Assembly (NCBI GenBank): GCA_023393375.1
Contig: JAEWLI010000074.1
Location: 1 to 64,000, forward strand
DNA: 64,000 nucleotides
Direction of reading: 5' to 3'
DNA from: Bacteroidota bacterium
GTDB lineage: Bacteria > Bacteroidota > Bacteroidia > Cytophagales > Cyclobacteriaceae
Each line of letters begins with the position of its first letter. Positions within the stretch are counted from its first letter, which is position 1. The notes under the pieces were generated by a model, which was not told the origin of the DNA, ran no database searches, and worked only from the letters and a program-made list of their open reading frames with translations. The position numbers were made by a program, and so were the translations under genes. Shown in pieces: positions 55,753 through 64,000 of this stretch.

Positions 55753-56415
55753 CTATATGTCTATCAAATTGTTTCTGATCGCAAATTTGATCATGTCGAC
55801 AGTGGTTTTCAGATTGAGTTTTTGCATGATGTGATTTTTATGCGATTCCACTGTCCTAATGCTTATAAACAACTGATCAGCAATTTCCTGATTAGAATAA
55901 CTTTCACCCCACAATCGTAGGATTTCAATTTGCCGGATACTTAAACTGCTAAGGTCCATTGATTGATTTGTATTGGGTTGTCCATCTATATTTCGGATGT
56001 AACGTTGCAGCAACAGATGAGTGATGGTGTTGCTGAAATATTCATGGCCACTTCTGAGTGTATAAATAGCTTCTACCAATTCCTCACGGCCAACCTCTTT
56101 AGACAAGAAACCATTAGCACCAGCTTTTATCACTCCTAAAATAATATCTTCGTTATTCAATGCAGACATTGCAAGTATTTTAGTCCTGGGATACTTCCAT
56201 TTCACAAGATGAAAACAGGAATAAATCATAGAAGACATTCCATGGATATTGATAAGGAGAACATTCACAGGTGTATTTTTAAGCTCCTTTTCAAGAGATG
56301 TTTTTTCACAACTTACAGAAACCACCTGGACATCACTGATATTTTCTATCACGTGTTTTAATCCTATTGCTGCAAGTTTATGTTCATCATAGATTCCTAC
56401 CGCAATTTTTGCCAT
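55753..56415 (-). CDS. NarL/FixJ-type regulator with a receiver lacking the phospho-Asp
   Basis: The 220-residue protein has an N-terminal receiver-like domain (about 1-120) and a LuxR-type HTH (about 155-215, SIRQIEILRLWGESYSNQEI, LFISIRTVESHKNHIMQKLN). The acidic pocket (YDEH) and the Lys of GFLSKEVG are kept. The phosphoacceptor position in VLLINIHGMSS is Asn rather than Asp. It therefore is probably a phosphorylation-independent (pseudo-)receiver, or is tuned by another signal. Its start is 5 bp after the stop of the giant upstream sensor gene, so the two are in one operon. Confidence 0.88.
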   Translation of the reverse strand: MAKIAVGIYDEHKLAAIGLKHVIENISDVQVVSVSCEKTSLEKELKNTPVNVLLINIHGMSSMIYSCFHLVKWKYPRTKILAMSALNNEDIILGVIKAGANGFLSKEVGREELVEAIYTLRSGHEYFSNTITHLLLQRYIRNIDGQPNTNQSMDLSSLSIRQIEILRLWGESYSNQEIADQLFISIRTVESHKNHIMQKLNLKTTVDMIKFAIRNNLIDI

Positions 56416-56420
56416 GACTA

Positions 56421-59400
56421 TTATTCTTTGATGATGATGGCTGATGTTCGTTTTTTGCCATTCATGATTATTTCAAACGGTTTTTCAAACCTGACATGAA
56501 TAAAAAATTTCGTTTGCCTTACTATTTTTTGACTGTTAAGCAGTTCCCACTTTATAAAATCATCAGGAAAATTTTCAGATATAGAAAAGTATCCTATACT
56601 CATAGAAGTGACATTGTGGAAAAAATGTGACCCTAATGATGCATCAAGTGGAAAATTAGAAAGACTTGTTTCTATAATTACTTTGGCATTGGAAATGTTG
56701 GACCAATTAACAGGGATGCCTAAAAAAGGATCTCGCGTGCCCCATCTGCCAGGTCCTATTAAAACGTACTTTCGTCCTTCTTCCATCATGATATGATTAA
56801 GGTCATCAATCTCCTTCACCATTTCTACTGTTTTCAATTTATCAAATTTTGACTGATCGATATAAATAATATCACTAATGGTATTGATTTTACCGTTGCC
56901 TAGACTTGACTCTGTATATAATAAAGTATTGTTTTTATTCAGTTTTCCGAATGTATAATCTTCAGCCATTGAATCACCCACCAATGGTTTGATTTGTAAC
57001 AGATAGAAGGATGGAAGCCCATTGATAGTCCTGGTCAAATCAACAGAATATTCTATTTCTACCGGAGTACCCAATGCTTCACTTATGGTATTCAATACCA
57101 TATCTATGGTTTGAGCCAATGGAATATAATTAAATTTGAGAATATCCTCAAAATTGATGATCCGGGGTCCAGGTACATTTAATCCACTTTCAATTCTATC
57201 ATTTTCAGGATTGTACACTGAAGCAATATGTGTAATTGACCCATGTTTTTCAGCTTCACGAATATCCAATAGTTTCAAGGATGAGAGTTCTCCGTCCCTT
57301 AGCAGATCAATATCCTTTTTCTCCAGATCAACAGCCAAAAAATCAACCTGTGTGCTCTTGATGATATCTTCTTTGGAATATATGGCCACTTTAGGATATT
57401 TCTGGGAAAACCGATAAGACTTCATCCCACTCACCACATAAAAACCCAGGCCAACTGCCGCTGTGGCAAAACCTTCTTCAGGTTTCATATAGGAAATGGG
57501 GTAATAGTTGTATGACTGAGCCGTACCGCTGATATGTGGATAATAGTATTTGCCAAATTGATTGCCAACCAATTCCTGTAGCACTACAGCCATCCTTTCG
57601 TCTTCTACTTTATGCCCAATAGCTCCAAAATAAGTTTTGGCACTATCGGAATAAACCGAGGCATAAACCAACTTGATAGCATTTCTCAACATATCCAACC
57701 GTGTTTTTTTATTTTTCTGGTTGTTTGGAATAATATATGTATCGAATACACCAGCAAATGTTTGGGTTATAGAATCTTCTGAAACACTCGATGACCGGAT
57801 GGCTATTGGTTTATGAATTTGTTCTAGAAACACTTCCAGCTTTCTGATCAGCGATGATGATAAGGAGGCTTTCATGAAATGTTCCTGAATTTCCTTATAA
57901 GTAATTCCTGGGCGATAAACCACATCAAAAAGGTGATTTCGATCCATAAAATAATCGAATTCATCTATACCGATAACTGCAGTGATGGGAACCCGAATGT
58001 TAATCTCTTTCGTAGAGAAAAAATAATCAATATTATTGATCAGGGAATTGATGAAAGCCAAACCTCTTCCTTTGCCCCCCAATGAACCTCCTGATAACCT
58101 GACTATGTTTTTTTCGTCGATGATCGATGTCTCTTCAAAGTTTAATGTTTTACCCCGCTTTTTTTCTTCGCGATATTGGCTGATGGCATTGATTATATAT
58201 TGGCGAAACTCTGCCATGGTTGAGAAATTGCTTGCCTTAATTGGATTAATATGACGGGCAAGTTCTATTTCCCCTCTTGACATTAACCATAAGGAAAATT
58301 CATTTTCGCGGGCATGAAGAAACAATGATTCATCGGGAACCTTGTGCAACAAGGTTCCAAATTCCCTAAGTGATTTCGCTTTCGCAATAACATTTCCATC
58401 TTTATCCTTGAAAATGAAATCACCAAAGAATATGCGGTTGATTAAAAATGCTTTTAAATCACCTAACAGGCTATCAGAATTTTTATTTACATAAGAAACA
58501 TTTAAACTCTTGGCTATTTTTGCATTGGCGTTTTCAGAAGTTTGTAAAATAACAGGTAAATTTCTGATCTGTGATCTGATATATTTGATAAATTTAATCC
58601 CTGCGGTTTTGTCAATATTGCCACCTCGGTCAAATTCCACATCAGAAATTACACACAACATGAACTCTTTGTACTTGTTGAAGATGTACATGGCTTCTTC
58701 GTAATTTCTGGCATGGAGTATCTTTGGTCTGGATCGCATTTTAGCAATTTTGTCCAATTCATTCTTTTCTACTTCGGGCAACAAGTTCTGGATTTGTTCA
58801 AATACAATCGAATATAACATTCGGAGGTATTTGGAATAATATAGCGCAGAGTCCTCTATTAATAGAATTATCCGGACCAAACCGATTTTGGTATCATTTT
58901 CCACATTGGCACTATCTTCAATGGATTTTACTATGGCAAAGAATATTTGGGAATGTCCATTCCAGACAAATAGTTTGTCAATTGAAGACGTTAATGCCAC
59001 CATTTCTTCATACTGCTTTACCTTGCTTTTTTTGTTTAACAACAAGTAAACAGAAAGATCGGGACGCTTCAGTTTTATTTCTTTACTGAGATTTACCGGG
59101 ATATGGGTATCGACGCCCACCATCAATATGACCAGGTCGAAATGCGTAGTATCGAGGATATCAATGGCTTCTTCATCGGAAGTAACACAGGTGATTCTTG
59201 GTAGAGAAAATAAACTGTATTGGTAGATTTCACCCATAAATCTTTCAAAGAAACTGTCTTCATTTTCAAGAATAAAAGCATCATACAAAGTAGCTACAAA
59301 AAGAATTTGCTTGACCTTGTATTTCATCATGTCCAGATAAATATATTTATCCAGTGCTTGTTGATTAAAAAATAGTTGGAGAGGACGTTTATTTCTGATG

Positions 59401-61031
59401 AGTGAATTTCTGTATTCCTCTGGTTTTCTTATGCCGGAGACATGTCGTGGGTTTCTGTAATTTATCATATCCCGGCCTTTCAGGTTGTTCAAATAGCCAC
59501 TGATCAGTTTCGCCAGATTATTCAATAGATTACGTTCTTCTTTCAGAAAAGGCCCTTCGTCATATGTTGGAAATTCTTTGAGGTAATAAATCTCAATGGT
59601 TCCTTTTTTAAAATCGATAGTAGTAAAATTCTCCTTTTGATGCCACTTGGTTTTTTTAAATCCCGGACTGAAATAACATTTCTCTTCAAAACAAACAGTA
59701 GCCACTGTATAAGTAGGATACTGCCAGGAGGCAGGTATGGTAGCTACAATCTGTTGTAAAGTTTCATCTACTGGTCGTCCTTCTGCAATTATTGAGGAGG
59801 TTTGATTAATGGCAACCAGCTCTTTTAACCTTTCTTTATTATTTGCTTGTAGTTTATTAAATATTTCGCGGGATACGGTTCCTGCAATTAATCCGGCAAT
59901 GTTATTTAATAAATCCCTTTCCTCTTTTAAAAATGGCCCTTCATATGCTTCTGGAAATTCTTTCAGATAAAAAACTTCGATTAATCCTTTCTTGCGGTCC
60001 GGGGTTCTAAATTCTTGTTTTTGCACCCAGGGCGACTCCTGAAAGTTCGAACTGGTAAATTGTTGCTGGTCAAAACTAATGCGTGCAGTAGTAAATTCAG
60101 GATATTGCCATGCTTCAGGAATTATATTGCATATTGTTTTAAGACCATCTTCTATTTTTTTAACTTTTTTAAGTATGTCAGCTGTTTTATTAATACCCTT
60201 TAATTCTTTAAGCCTTTCGGTATTTTCTTTGAGCAATTGATCCAATGCGTTTTTCGATGCAGTGCCTGAGATGAGGCTGGCAAGATTTTCAATCAATAAA
60301 CGTTCTTCATTCAAGAACGGCCCTTCATCAATCTGCGGGAATTCTTTTAAATAATAAATTTCAATGGCACCTGTCCTGTGATCTGGCATTTCAAAACCCT
60401 GTCGCAACACCCAAGGTGTTTCATCTATAGGTTTACTAGTGAACATCTTGCCATTCATTCTTATTCTGGCCACAGCAAACTCAGGATATTGAAATGCCTC
60501 AGGCAAAAAAGTACAAATCTGCTGGAGCGAATCCTCCAGACTCATGCCCTTTTTTAAAATCTCTGTAGTTTTTAATATGCCTTTCCATTCTTTTTCTCTA
60601 TCATGCTGAGCATGTATAAGCTTTTCGAGCTTGATATTGGCAATCAAACCACATATTAAGGTGGAAATCATTATTATATGATCGTTGTCCTTTGTCAAAT
60701 CATTTTTATTGCCAGAGCGGATATATTCATCTGAAAAAAATAATTCCAAAGCACCTTCTACTTCCCCGTTCAAATCGAGAGACCTGGTAACAAACCAGGC
60801 TGTTTCAGTAAAACCATGAGAAACATAAGATTTTTTATCTATAACCATTCTCACAAATACTTGGCGGGGCAATAAATAACTGTTAGGAATAATATCAACT
60901 ATTCTTTGAAGGGTTTGATCAATGGGAAATTTACTGGCAATAAGTTGGACAATAGTATTAACAACAGCTGATTTTTTTGCGCTTTCAATGACTGTTTTTG
61001 TTTTATTATTTCCGCTATCGGGAGCTGTCAT
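56421..61031 (-). CDS. Giant signalling protein: four sensor repeats, two receivers, PPDK_N ATP-grasp
   Basis: The product has about 1536 residues from ATG 61031; a TTG 33 bp upstream is less likely. The N-terminal half holds four related GAF-like units, each about 115-130 residues. The later three share the pattern IPxAWQYPEF...ARI...G..EI.YLKEFP..DEGPFL.EER. Next come two receiver-like domains. The first lacks a clear phospho-Asp (FDLVILMVGVDTH), and the second has LIEDS and VISDVEFDRGG. A PEP-synthase/PPDK N-terminal ATP-grasp domain (about 1000-1370) follows with LSGGSLGGKGRGLAFI, KPIAIRSSSVSEDS and TFAGVFDTYII. The His-swivel and PEP-binding domains of true PPDK are absent. It likely senses a signal and passes it to the adjacent NarL regulator (inference). 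Confidence 0.85.
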   Translation of the reverse strand: MTAPDSGNNKTKTVIESAKKSAVVNTIVQLIASKFPIDQTLQRIVDIIPNSYLLPRQVFVRMVIDKKSYVSHGFTETAWFVTRSLDLNGEVEGALELFFSDEYIRSGNKNDLTKDNDHIIMISTLICGLIANIKLEKLIHAQHDREKEWKGILKTTEILKKGMSLEDSLQQICTFLPEAFQYPEFAVARIRMNGKMFTSKPIDETPWVLRQGFEMPDHRTGAIEIYYLKEFPQIDEGPFLNEERLLIENLASLISGTASKNALDQLLKENTERLKELKGINKTADILKKVKKIEDGLKTICNIIPEAWQYPEFTTARISFDQQQFTSSNFQESPWVQKQEFRTPDRKKGLIEVFYLKEFPEAYEGPFLKEERDLLNNIAGLIAGTVSREIFNKLQANNKERLKELVAINQTSSIIAEGRPVDETLQQIVATIPASWQYPTYTVATVCFEEKCYFSPGFKKTKWHQKENFTTIDFKKGTIEIYYLKEFPTYDEGPFLKEERNLLNNLAKLISGYLNNLKGRDMINYRNPRHVSGIRKPEEYRNSLIRNKRPLQLFFNQQALDKYIYLDMMKYKVKQILFVATLYDAFILENEDSFFERFMGEIYQYSLFSLPRITCVTSDEEAIDILDTTHFDLVILMVGVDTHIPVNLSKEIKLKRPDLSVYLLLNKKSKVKQYEEMVALTSSIDKLFVWNGHSQIFFAIVKSIEDSANVENDTKIGLVRIILLIEDSALYYSKYLRMLYSIVFEQIQNLLPEVEKNELDKIAKMRSRPKILHARNYEEAMYIFNKYKEFMLCVISDVEFDRGGNIDKTAGIKFIKYIRSQIRNLPVILQTSENANAKIAKSLNVSYVNKNSDSLLGDLKAFLINRIFFGDFIFKDKDGNVIAKAKSLREFGTLLHKVPDESLFLHARENEFSLWLMSRGEIELARHINPIKASNFSTMAEFRQYIINAISQYREEKKRGKTLNFEETSIIDEKNIVRLSGGSLGGKGRGLAFINSLINNIDYFFSTKEINIRVPITAVIGIDEFDYFMDRNHLFDVVYRPGITYKEIQEHFMKASLSSSLIRKLEVFLEQIHKPIAIRSSSVSEDSITQTFAGVFDTYIIPNNQKNKKTRLDMLRNAIKLVYASVYSDSAKTYFGAIGHKVEDERMAVVLQELVGNQFGKYYYPHISGTAQSYNYYPISYMKPEEGFATAAVGLGFYVVSGMKSYRFSQKYPKVAIYSKEDIIKSTQVDFLAVDLEKKDIDLLRDGELSSLKLLDIREAEKHGSITHIASVYNPENDRIESGLNVPGPRIINFEDILKFNYIPLAQTIDMVLNTISEALGTPVEIEYSVDLTRTINGLPSFYLLQIKPLVGDSMAEDYTFGKLNKNNTLLYTESSLGNGKINTISDIIYIDQSKFDKLKTVEMVKEIDDLNHIMMEEGRKYVLIGPGRWGTRDPFLGIPVNWSNISNAKVIIETSLSNFPLDASLGSHFFHNVTSMSIGYFSISENFPDDFIKWELLNSQKIVRQTKFFIHVRFEKPFEIIMNGKKRTSAIIIKE

Positions 61032-61258
61032 ACGATTCTTTTTCAATTGTAAATAAATACACAATACTATAACGAACTTCTGTAATTTTATTTGACTATG
61101 GAATTTTTAACCAGATCAATTGTATTACGTAAGATCATTTAATAGACTTTCTTGAAATTTTTTCAAAACTAAGCCATATTAATGACTAAGAATTAACATA
61201 TCATGCAATTTGTGTGATTATTTTGTCATCATTTTATAAAACCTTAAAATTAAATACT

Positions 61259-61759
61259 ATGAAAAAACTACTACTTGTAATCCTTTCCATTTTATTGATG
61301 AATTGCCGCAGCATTACCGTCACATCACAATTCAACAGAGCAGCATCTATTGATGATTATACTTCCTTTTATTGGATACCAGGATTATTTCATGAGATGG
61401 ATATGAAAAAAATAAGTCCTGAATCTGCCAGAATAATTCAAAACCAGACATTCAAAGAAATGATTTTTAAAGGATTTACCCTTGAAAAAGAACAACCCGA
61501 AATCTTCGTAAATATTGAGGCCATAGGTGAAGATAAATCAGCCTCATCAAATGTAACTCGGTTTGGATTTAAATATTGGGACGGCTATGATTCTACACAG
61601 CAATTGAAATCTGGCGATTTGGTAGTAGAGCTAATTGATGCCACTACTGAAACAGTGATCTGGCAAAGCAAGGCACAAAATGCATTGTTGGGAGATATTA
61701 CGAAAGAAGAACAAGTGAGTCAAATACTCAGGCAGATGTTTGGAGAGCTCAGGTTTTAA
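61259..61759 (+). CDS. DUF4136 lipoprotein
   Basis: The product has 166 residues from ATG 61259; an upstream in-frame start at 61214 would place extra residues before the signal. The lipobox is ILLMNC (Cys near 16). The DUF4136 pattern follows: DYTSFYWIPG, then ESARIIQNQTFKEMIFKGFT, DLVVELIDATTETVIWQSKA and QILRQMFGELRF. It probably sits at the periplasmic face of the outer membrane. The function of the family is not established. It diverges from the giant sensor gene. Confidence 0.87.
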   Translation: MKKLLLVILSILLMNCRSITVTSQFNRAASIDDYTSFYWIPGLFHEMDMKKISPESARIIQNQTFKEMIFKGFTLEKEQPEIFVNIEAIGEDKSASSNVTRFGFKYWDGYDSTQQLKSGDLVVELIDATTETVIWQSKAQNALLGDITKEEQVSQILRQMFGELRF

Positions 61760-61846
61760 AAGTGATTAAAGTATTATCAAATACCAAACTATGATATATT
61801 ATTCAGCTTAATAGTTTATTTAGGTTTTGTTAGAATTCAATAAATA

Positions 61847-63298
61847 CTATGCCTGGGTAATATCCCTTCTTTTGAGTGCAATTTCAGCTTTCAAACGCAT
61901 ATTCTCCACCGAGCTCACTTCAATAAATGAAGCACCACTTGAGGGGCCAAAATTACCGGCAAGAATAACAATGAGATCTTCATTTTTTATTCGTTTTCTA
62001 TTCAAGAGAGCCTGAATGGCATCGTTGATGAATTCATCATTAGAGCTTTTCATATTGGCATAATTAGGCAGAACTCCGTACGACAATGCAAGTTCACGCA
62101 TGACTTTTTCATCGTAACATTGTGCGAATATAATTTTTTCACCTCTGTAAGCAGCAAGCCCTCTGATAGTTCGGCCAGTAATGGTATCGGCAATAATTAC
62201 TTCAGCTCCCAAATCGAATGCCGCCACCACAGCTGATCTGGCTAAAAATGCAGTGATCCGGTTATTAAGAATAAAAAAGGGAGTTTCTCTAAGTGGTTTT
62301 AGGGATTTTTCTACTTGAAGGGCTATATTCGACATGGTCTGAACTGCCTTTAATGGATAATCGCCGTAAGCAGTTTCCCCACTTAACATAATGGCATCGG
62401 TACCGTCATAAATGGCATTGGCCACATCACTTACTTCAGCACGTGTGGGCCGTGGACTTTTAATCATCGAATGCAGCATTTGTGTAGCAGTAATTACTGG
62501 CTTCCGTTTATCTAATGCTTTTGAAATAAGCATTTTCTGCACGCTTGGAATGCGTTCCTGGGGGATTTCTACAGCCAAATCACCACGAGCGATCATAATT
62601 CCATAGGAATGATCAAGAATCTCATCGATATTATCAACACCTTCCTGATTTTCTATTTTCGAAATGATCTTAATTTTACTATTATGTTCGTCAAGTATTT
62701 TCTTTACCGCCAACACATCATCTTTATGGCGAACAAATGAATGCGCTATAAAATCGAGATTGTTTTCTATTGCAAAATGGATAAATCCAATGTCCTTTTG
62801 GCTCAATGTTGGTAATTTCACATGGACAGACGGTATGTTTACACTTTTTCTACCTTGAATCACGCCATCATTTTGGACTTCGCATACCAGATGATCATCT
62901 TTTTTGTCAATTACTATCAGCTCAATGAATCCATCATCGATCAGGATGTTACTTCCAACTGGTACATCCTGAACAAACTCTTCATATGAAACTGAGATAC
63001 ACTCTCTGGTGGTGAGTTCTTTCGGTGCTCCTTTGATGCAAACAATATCGTTGCATTGAACAGGAATATCTTCTAAAGATTTGGTCGTTCTAATTTCAGG
63101 GCCTTTGGTATCCAATAGTAAGGCAATCTTATTGGAAACCTTCCTTACCATATTAATCACTTTTAATGCATCATCATATGTTTGATGGGCGGTATTTAAT
63201 CTTACTACATCCATCCCCGCCTCAAACATCATCCTGAGAAGGTCGATACTGCATTTCTTATCAGAAATTGTGGCTACAATTTTGGTTTTCTTTCTCAT
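61847..63298 (-). CDS. pyk: Pyruvate kinase
   Basis: The 483-residue enzyme converts PEP and ADP to pyruvate and ATP. The barrel has VRLNTAHQTYDDALKVINMV (Arg and Asn at the active site) and LLLDTKGPEIRT. The catalytic Lys region is IKIISKIENQEGVDNIDEIL, the Mg2+ ligands lie in SYGIMIARGDLAVEIP, and the MTAT-like motif is PVITATQMLHSMI with SGETAYGDYPLKAV. The C-terminal domain (about 345-475) closes the tetramer. It is a single gene. The start near MRKKTKIVATI fits the family N-terminus. Confidence 0.97.
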   Translation of the reverse strand: MRKKTKIVATISDKKCSIDLLRMMFEAGMDVVRLNTAHQTYDDALKVINMVRKVSNKIALLLDTKGPEIRTTKSLEDIPVQCNDIVCIKGAPKELTTRECISVSYEEFVQDVPVGSNILIDDGFIELIVIDKKDDHLVCEVQNDGVIQGRKSVNIPSVHVKLPTLSQKDIGFIHFAIENNLDFIAHSFVRHKDDVLAVKKILDEHNSKIKIISKIENQEGVDNIDEILDHSYGIMIARGDLAVEIPQERIPSVQKMLISKALDKRKPVITATQMLHSMIKSPRPTRAEVSDVANAIYDGTDAIMLSGETAYGDYPLKAVQTMSNIALQVEKSLKPLRETPFFILNNRITAFLARSAVVAAFDLGAEVIIADTITGRTIRGLAAYRGEKIIFAQCYDEKVMRELALSYGVLPNYANMKSSNDEFINDAIQALLNRKRIKNEDLIVILAGNFGPSSGASFIEVSSVENMRLKAEIALKRRDITQA

Positions 63299-63464
63299 AA
63301 TTAACTAATCTACTTTGTCAGCATGTAATCCCAAGTGCGAAATTAGCTGTTTTAGGTTAAATATAATACTCGTTCCTATTAAATCAGTTTTGTTAAAATC
63401 GCAAAACCATCTAATCTGTTTTTATAAATTTAGAGCACGTATTTTGATTGGCCTCTTTTGAACT

Positions 63465-64000
63465 TTATTTGTTGGGCAAGAATGGTTTAAGTTCCTGAAG
63501 GGAAATTTTGCCTTCATATATGGCTCTGCCTATGATGACCGCAAAGACACCCATTTCCTGCAATTTTTCTATATCCTGAACCGAACGAACACCTCCGCTT
63601 GCCAAGATACAAATGTTGGGATATCTTTCCTGAATTTTCTCATAGATATCAAAAGCCGGGCCTTCCAGTAAACCATCACGATTGATATCAGTGGTTTTTA
63701 CGTACTTCAACCCATGATCATAATAATAGCCAATATGTTCAAATAAGTTGATGTTGGTTTCCTTTTGCCATCCTTTGATATAAATTTTACCATTAGCAGT
63801 ATCTGCACCTAATGTCATTTTCTCACGGCCATATGAGATAATCCAGGAAGCAAACAAATCCTTGTCTAGCACAGCAGCACTTGCCACTGTAATATAACTT
63901 GCACCATATTCGAATGCTTTATTAATGTCCCCGTCTGTTTGAATACCTCCGGTGAAGTCTATTTTTAAGTTGGTATGATTGCAAATAGCCTCAATAACAT
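63465..64000 (-). CDS. hisA: HisA isomerase, 3' part only
   Basis: The reading frame runs from the right edge to the stop at 63465, giving about 178 C-terminal residues. Early residues include IDFTGGIQTDGDINKAFEYG and YITVASAAV, the first phosphate-binding region of HisA. LGADTANGKIYIKGWQ, VKTTDINRDGLLEGP and ILASGGVRSVQDIEKL with FAVIIGRAIYEGKI supply the catalytic Asp and second phosphate site. It isomerises ProFAR to PRFAR in histidine biosynthesis. The 5' end lies beyond the window, and no further his gene is visible. Confidence 0.95.
   Translation of the reverse strand, partial: VIEAICNHTNLKIDFTGGIQTDGDINKAFEYGASYITVASAAVLDKDLFASWIISYGREKMTLGADTANGKIYIKGWQKETNINLFEHIGYYYDHGLKYVKTTDINRDGLLEGPAFDIYEKIQERYPNICILASGGVRSVQDIEKLQEMGVFAVIIGRAIYEGKISLQELKPFLPNK

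Noticed and set aside
56608..60203. Plus-strand ORFs opposite the giant sensor gene
   Set aside because: They are short shadow frames on the opposite strand of a single long, domain-bearing gene.

Overview
The window reads as a chromosomal stretch of an AT-rich member of the Bacteroidota, most likely a free-living Cytophagales-type bacterium (inference). Supporting signs are TAnnTTTG promoter -7 elements, a PorX-type response regulator fused to a PglZ domain, a fused LpxC-FabZ enzyme, FecR proteins of the Bacteroidota type, an archaeal/eukaryotic-type prolyl-tRNA synthetase, a GldM-like C-terminal region, and many Sec-exported proteins with N-terminal signals. Almost every gene is intact. I see no rRNA, tRNA, CRISPR array, prophage or insertion sequence with a transposase.

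Layout. 0-6 kb: the start of an OmpP1/FadL-family outer-membrane protein (cut by the left edge), a Tyr/Asn- and Ser/Arg-rich exported protein, proS, an AraC regulator and an OmpA-family protein. 6-14 kb: an alpha/beta hydrolase, then a TetR regulator followed by a TolC / membrane-fusion lipoprotein / RND pump operon. 14-16.5 kb: a metallophosphoesterase, a small unknown and a DUF892 ferritin-like protein. 16.6-17.2 kb: a non-coding stretch with a 21-bp tandem array and a 224-bp nested palindrome. 17.3-20.5 kb: a fecR / STN-carboxypeptidase-like / GldM-like operon with no adjacent sigma factor. 20.6-28 kb: udk, rdgB, nrnA, an acetyltransferase-like gene, alanine dehydrogenase, tsaE and porX. 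28-33 kb: an HD phosphohydrolase and the lipid A operon lpxD, lpxC-fabZ, lpxA with an ABC ATPase. 33-38 kb: a lipoprotein, DUF4202, a methyltransferase, and a polyferredoxin with a DUF362 protein. 38-43 kb: miaB, a sigma-54 activator, lptE, an acidic protein and secG. 43-48.6 kb: an unknown, groES-groEL, a TPR protein and dnaA. 49-55.6 kb: both methylmalonyl-CoA mutase subunits, a SIMPL protein and gdhA. 55.7-61 kb: a NarL-type regulator lacking its phosphoacceptor Asp and a 1536-residue four-sensor/receiver/PPDK_N protein. 61-64 kb: a DUF4136 lipoprotein, pyruvate kinase and the 3' part of hisA.

How the genes work together. Envelope biogenesis dominates: lipid A synthesis (lpx operon), LPS delivery (lptE), protein export (secG), type IX secretion control (porX) and several outer-membrane or periplasmic proteins. 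Central carbon and nitrogen metabolism is represented by methylmalonyl-CoA mutase, pyruvate kinase, glutamate dehydrogenase and alanine dehydrogenase. The parts that ordinary annotation explains least are the fecR/STN/GldM-like operon, the giant sensor protein with its pseudo-receiver partner, and the repeat-rich non-coding block between 16.6 and 17.2 kb.
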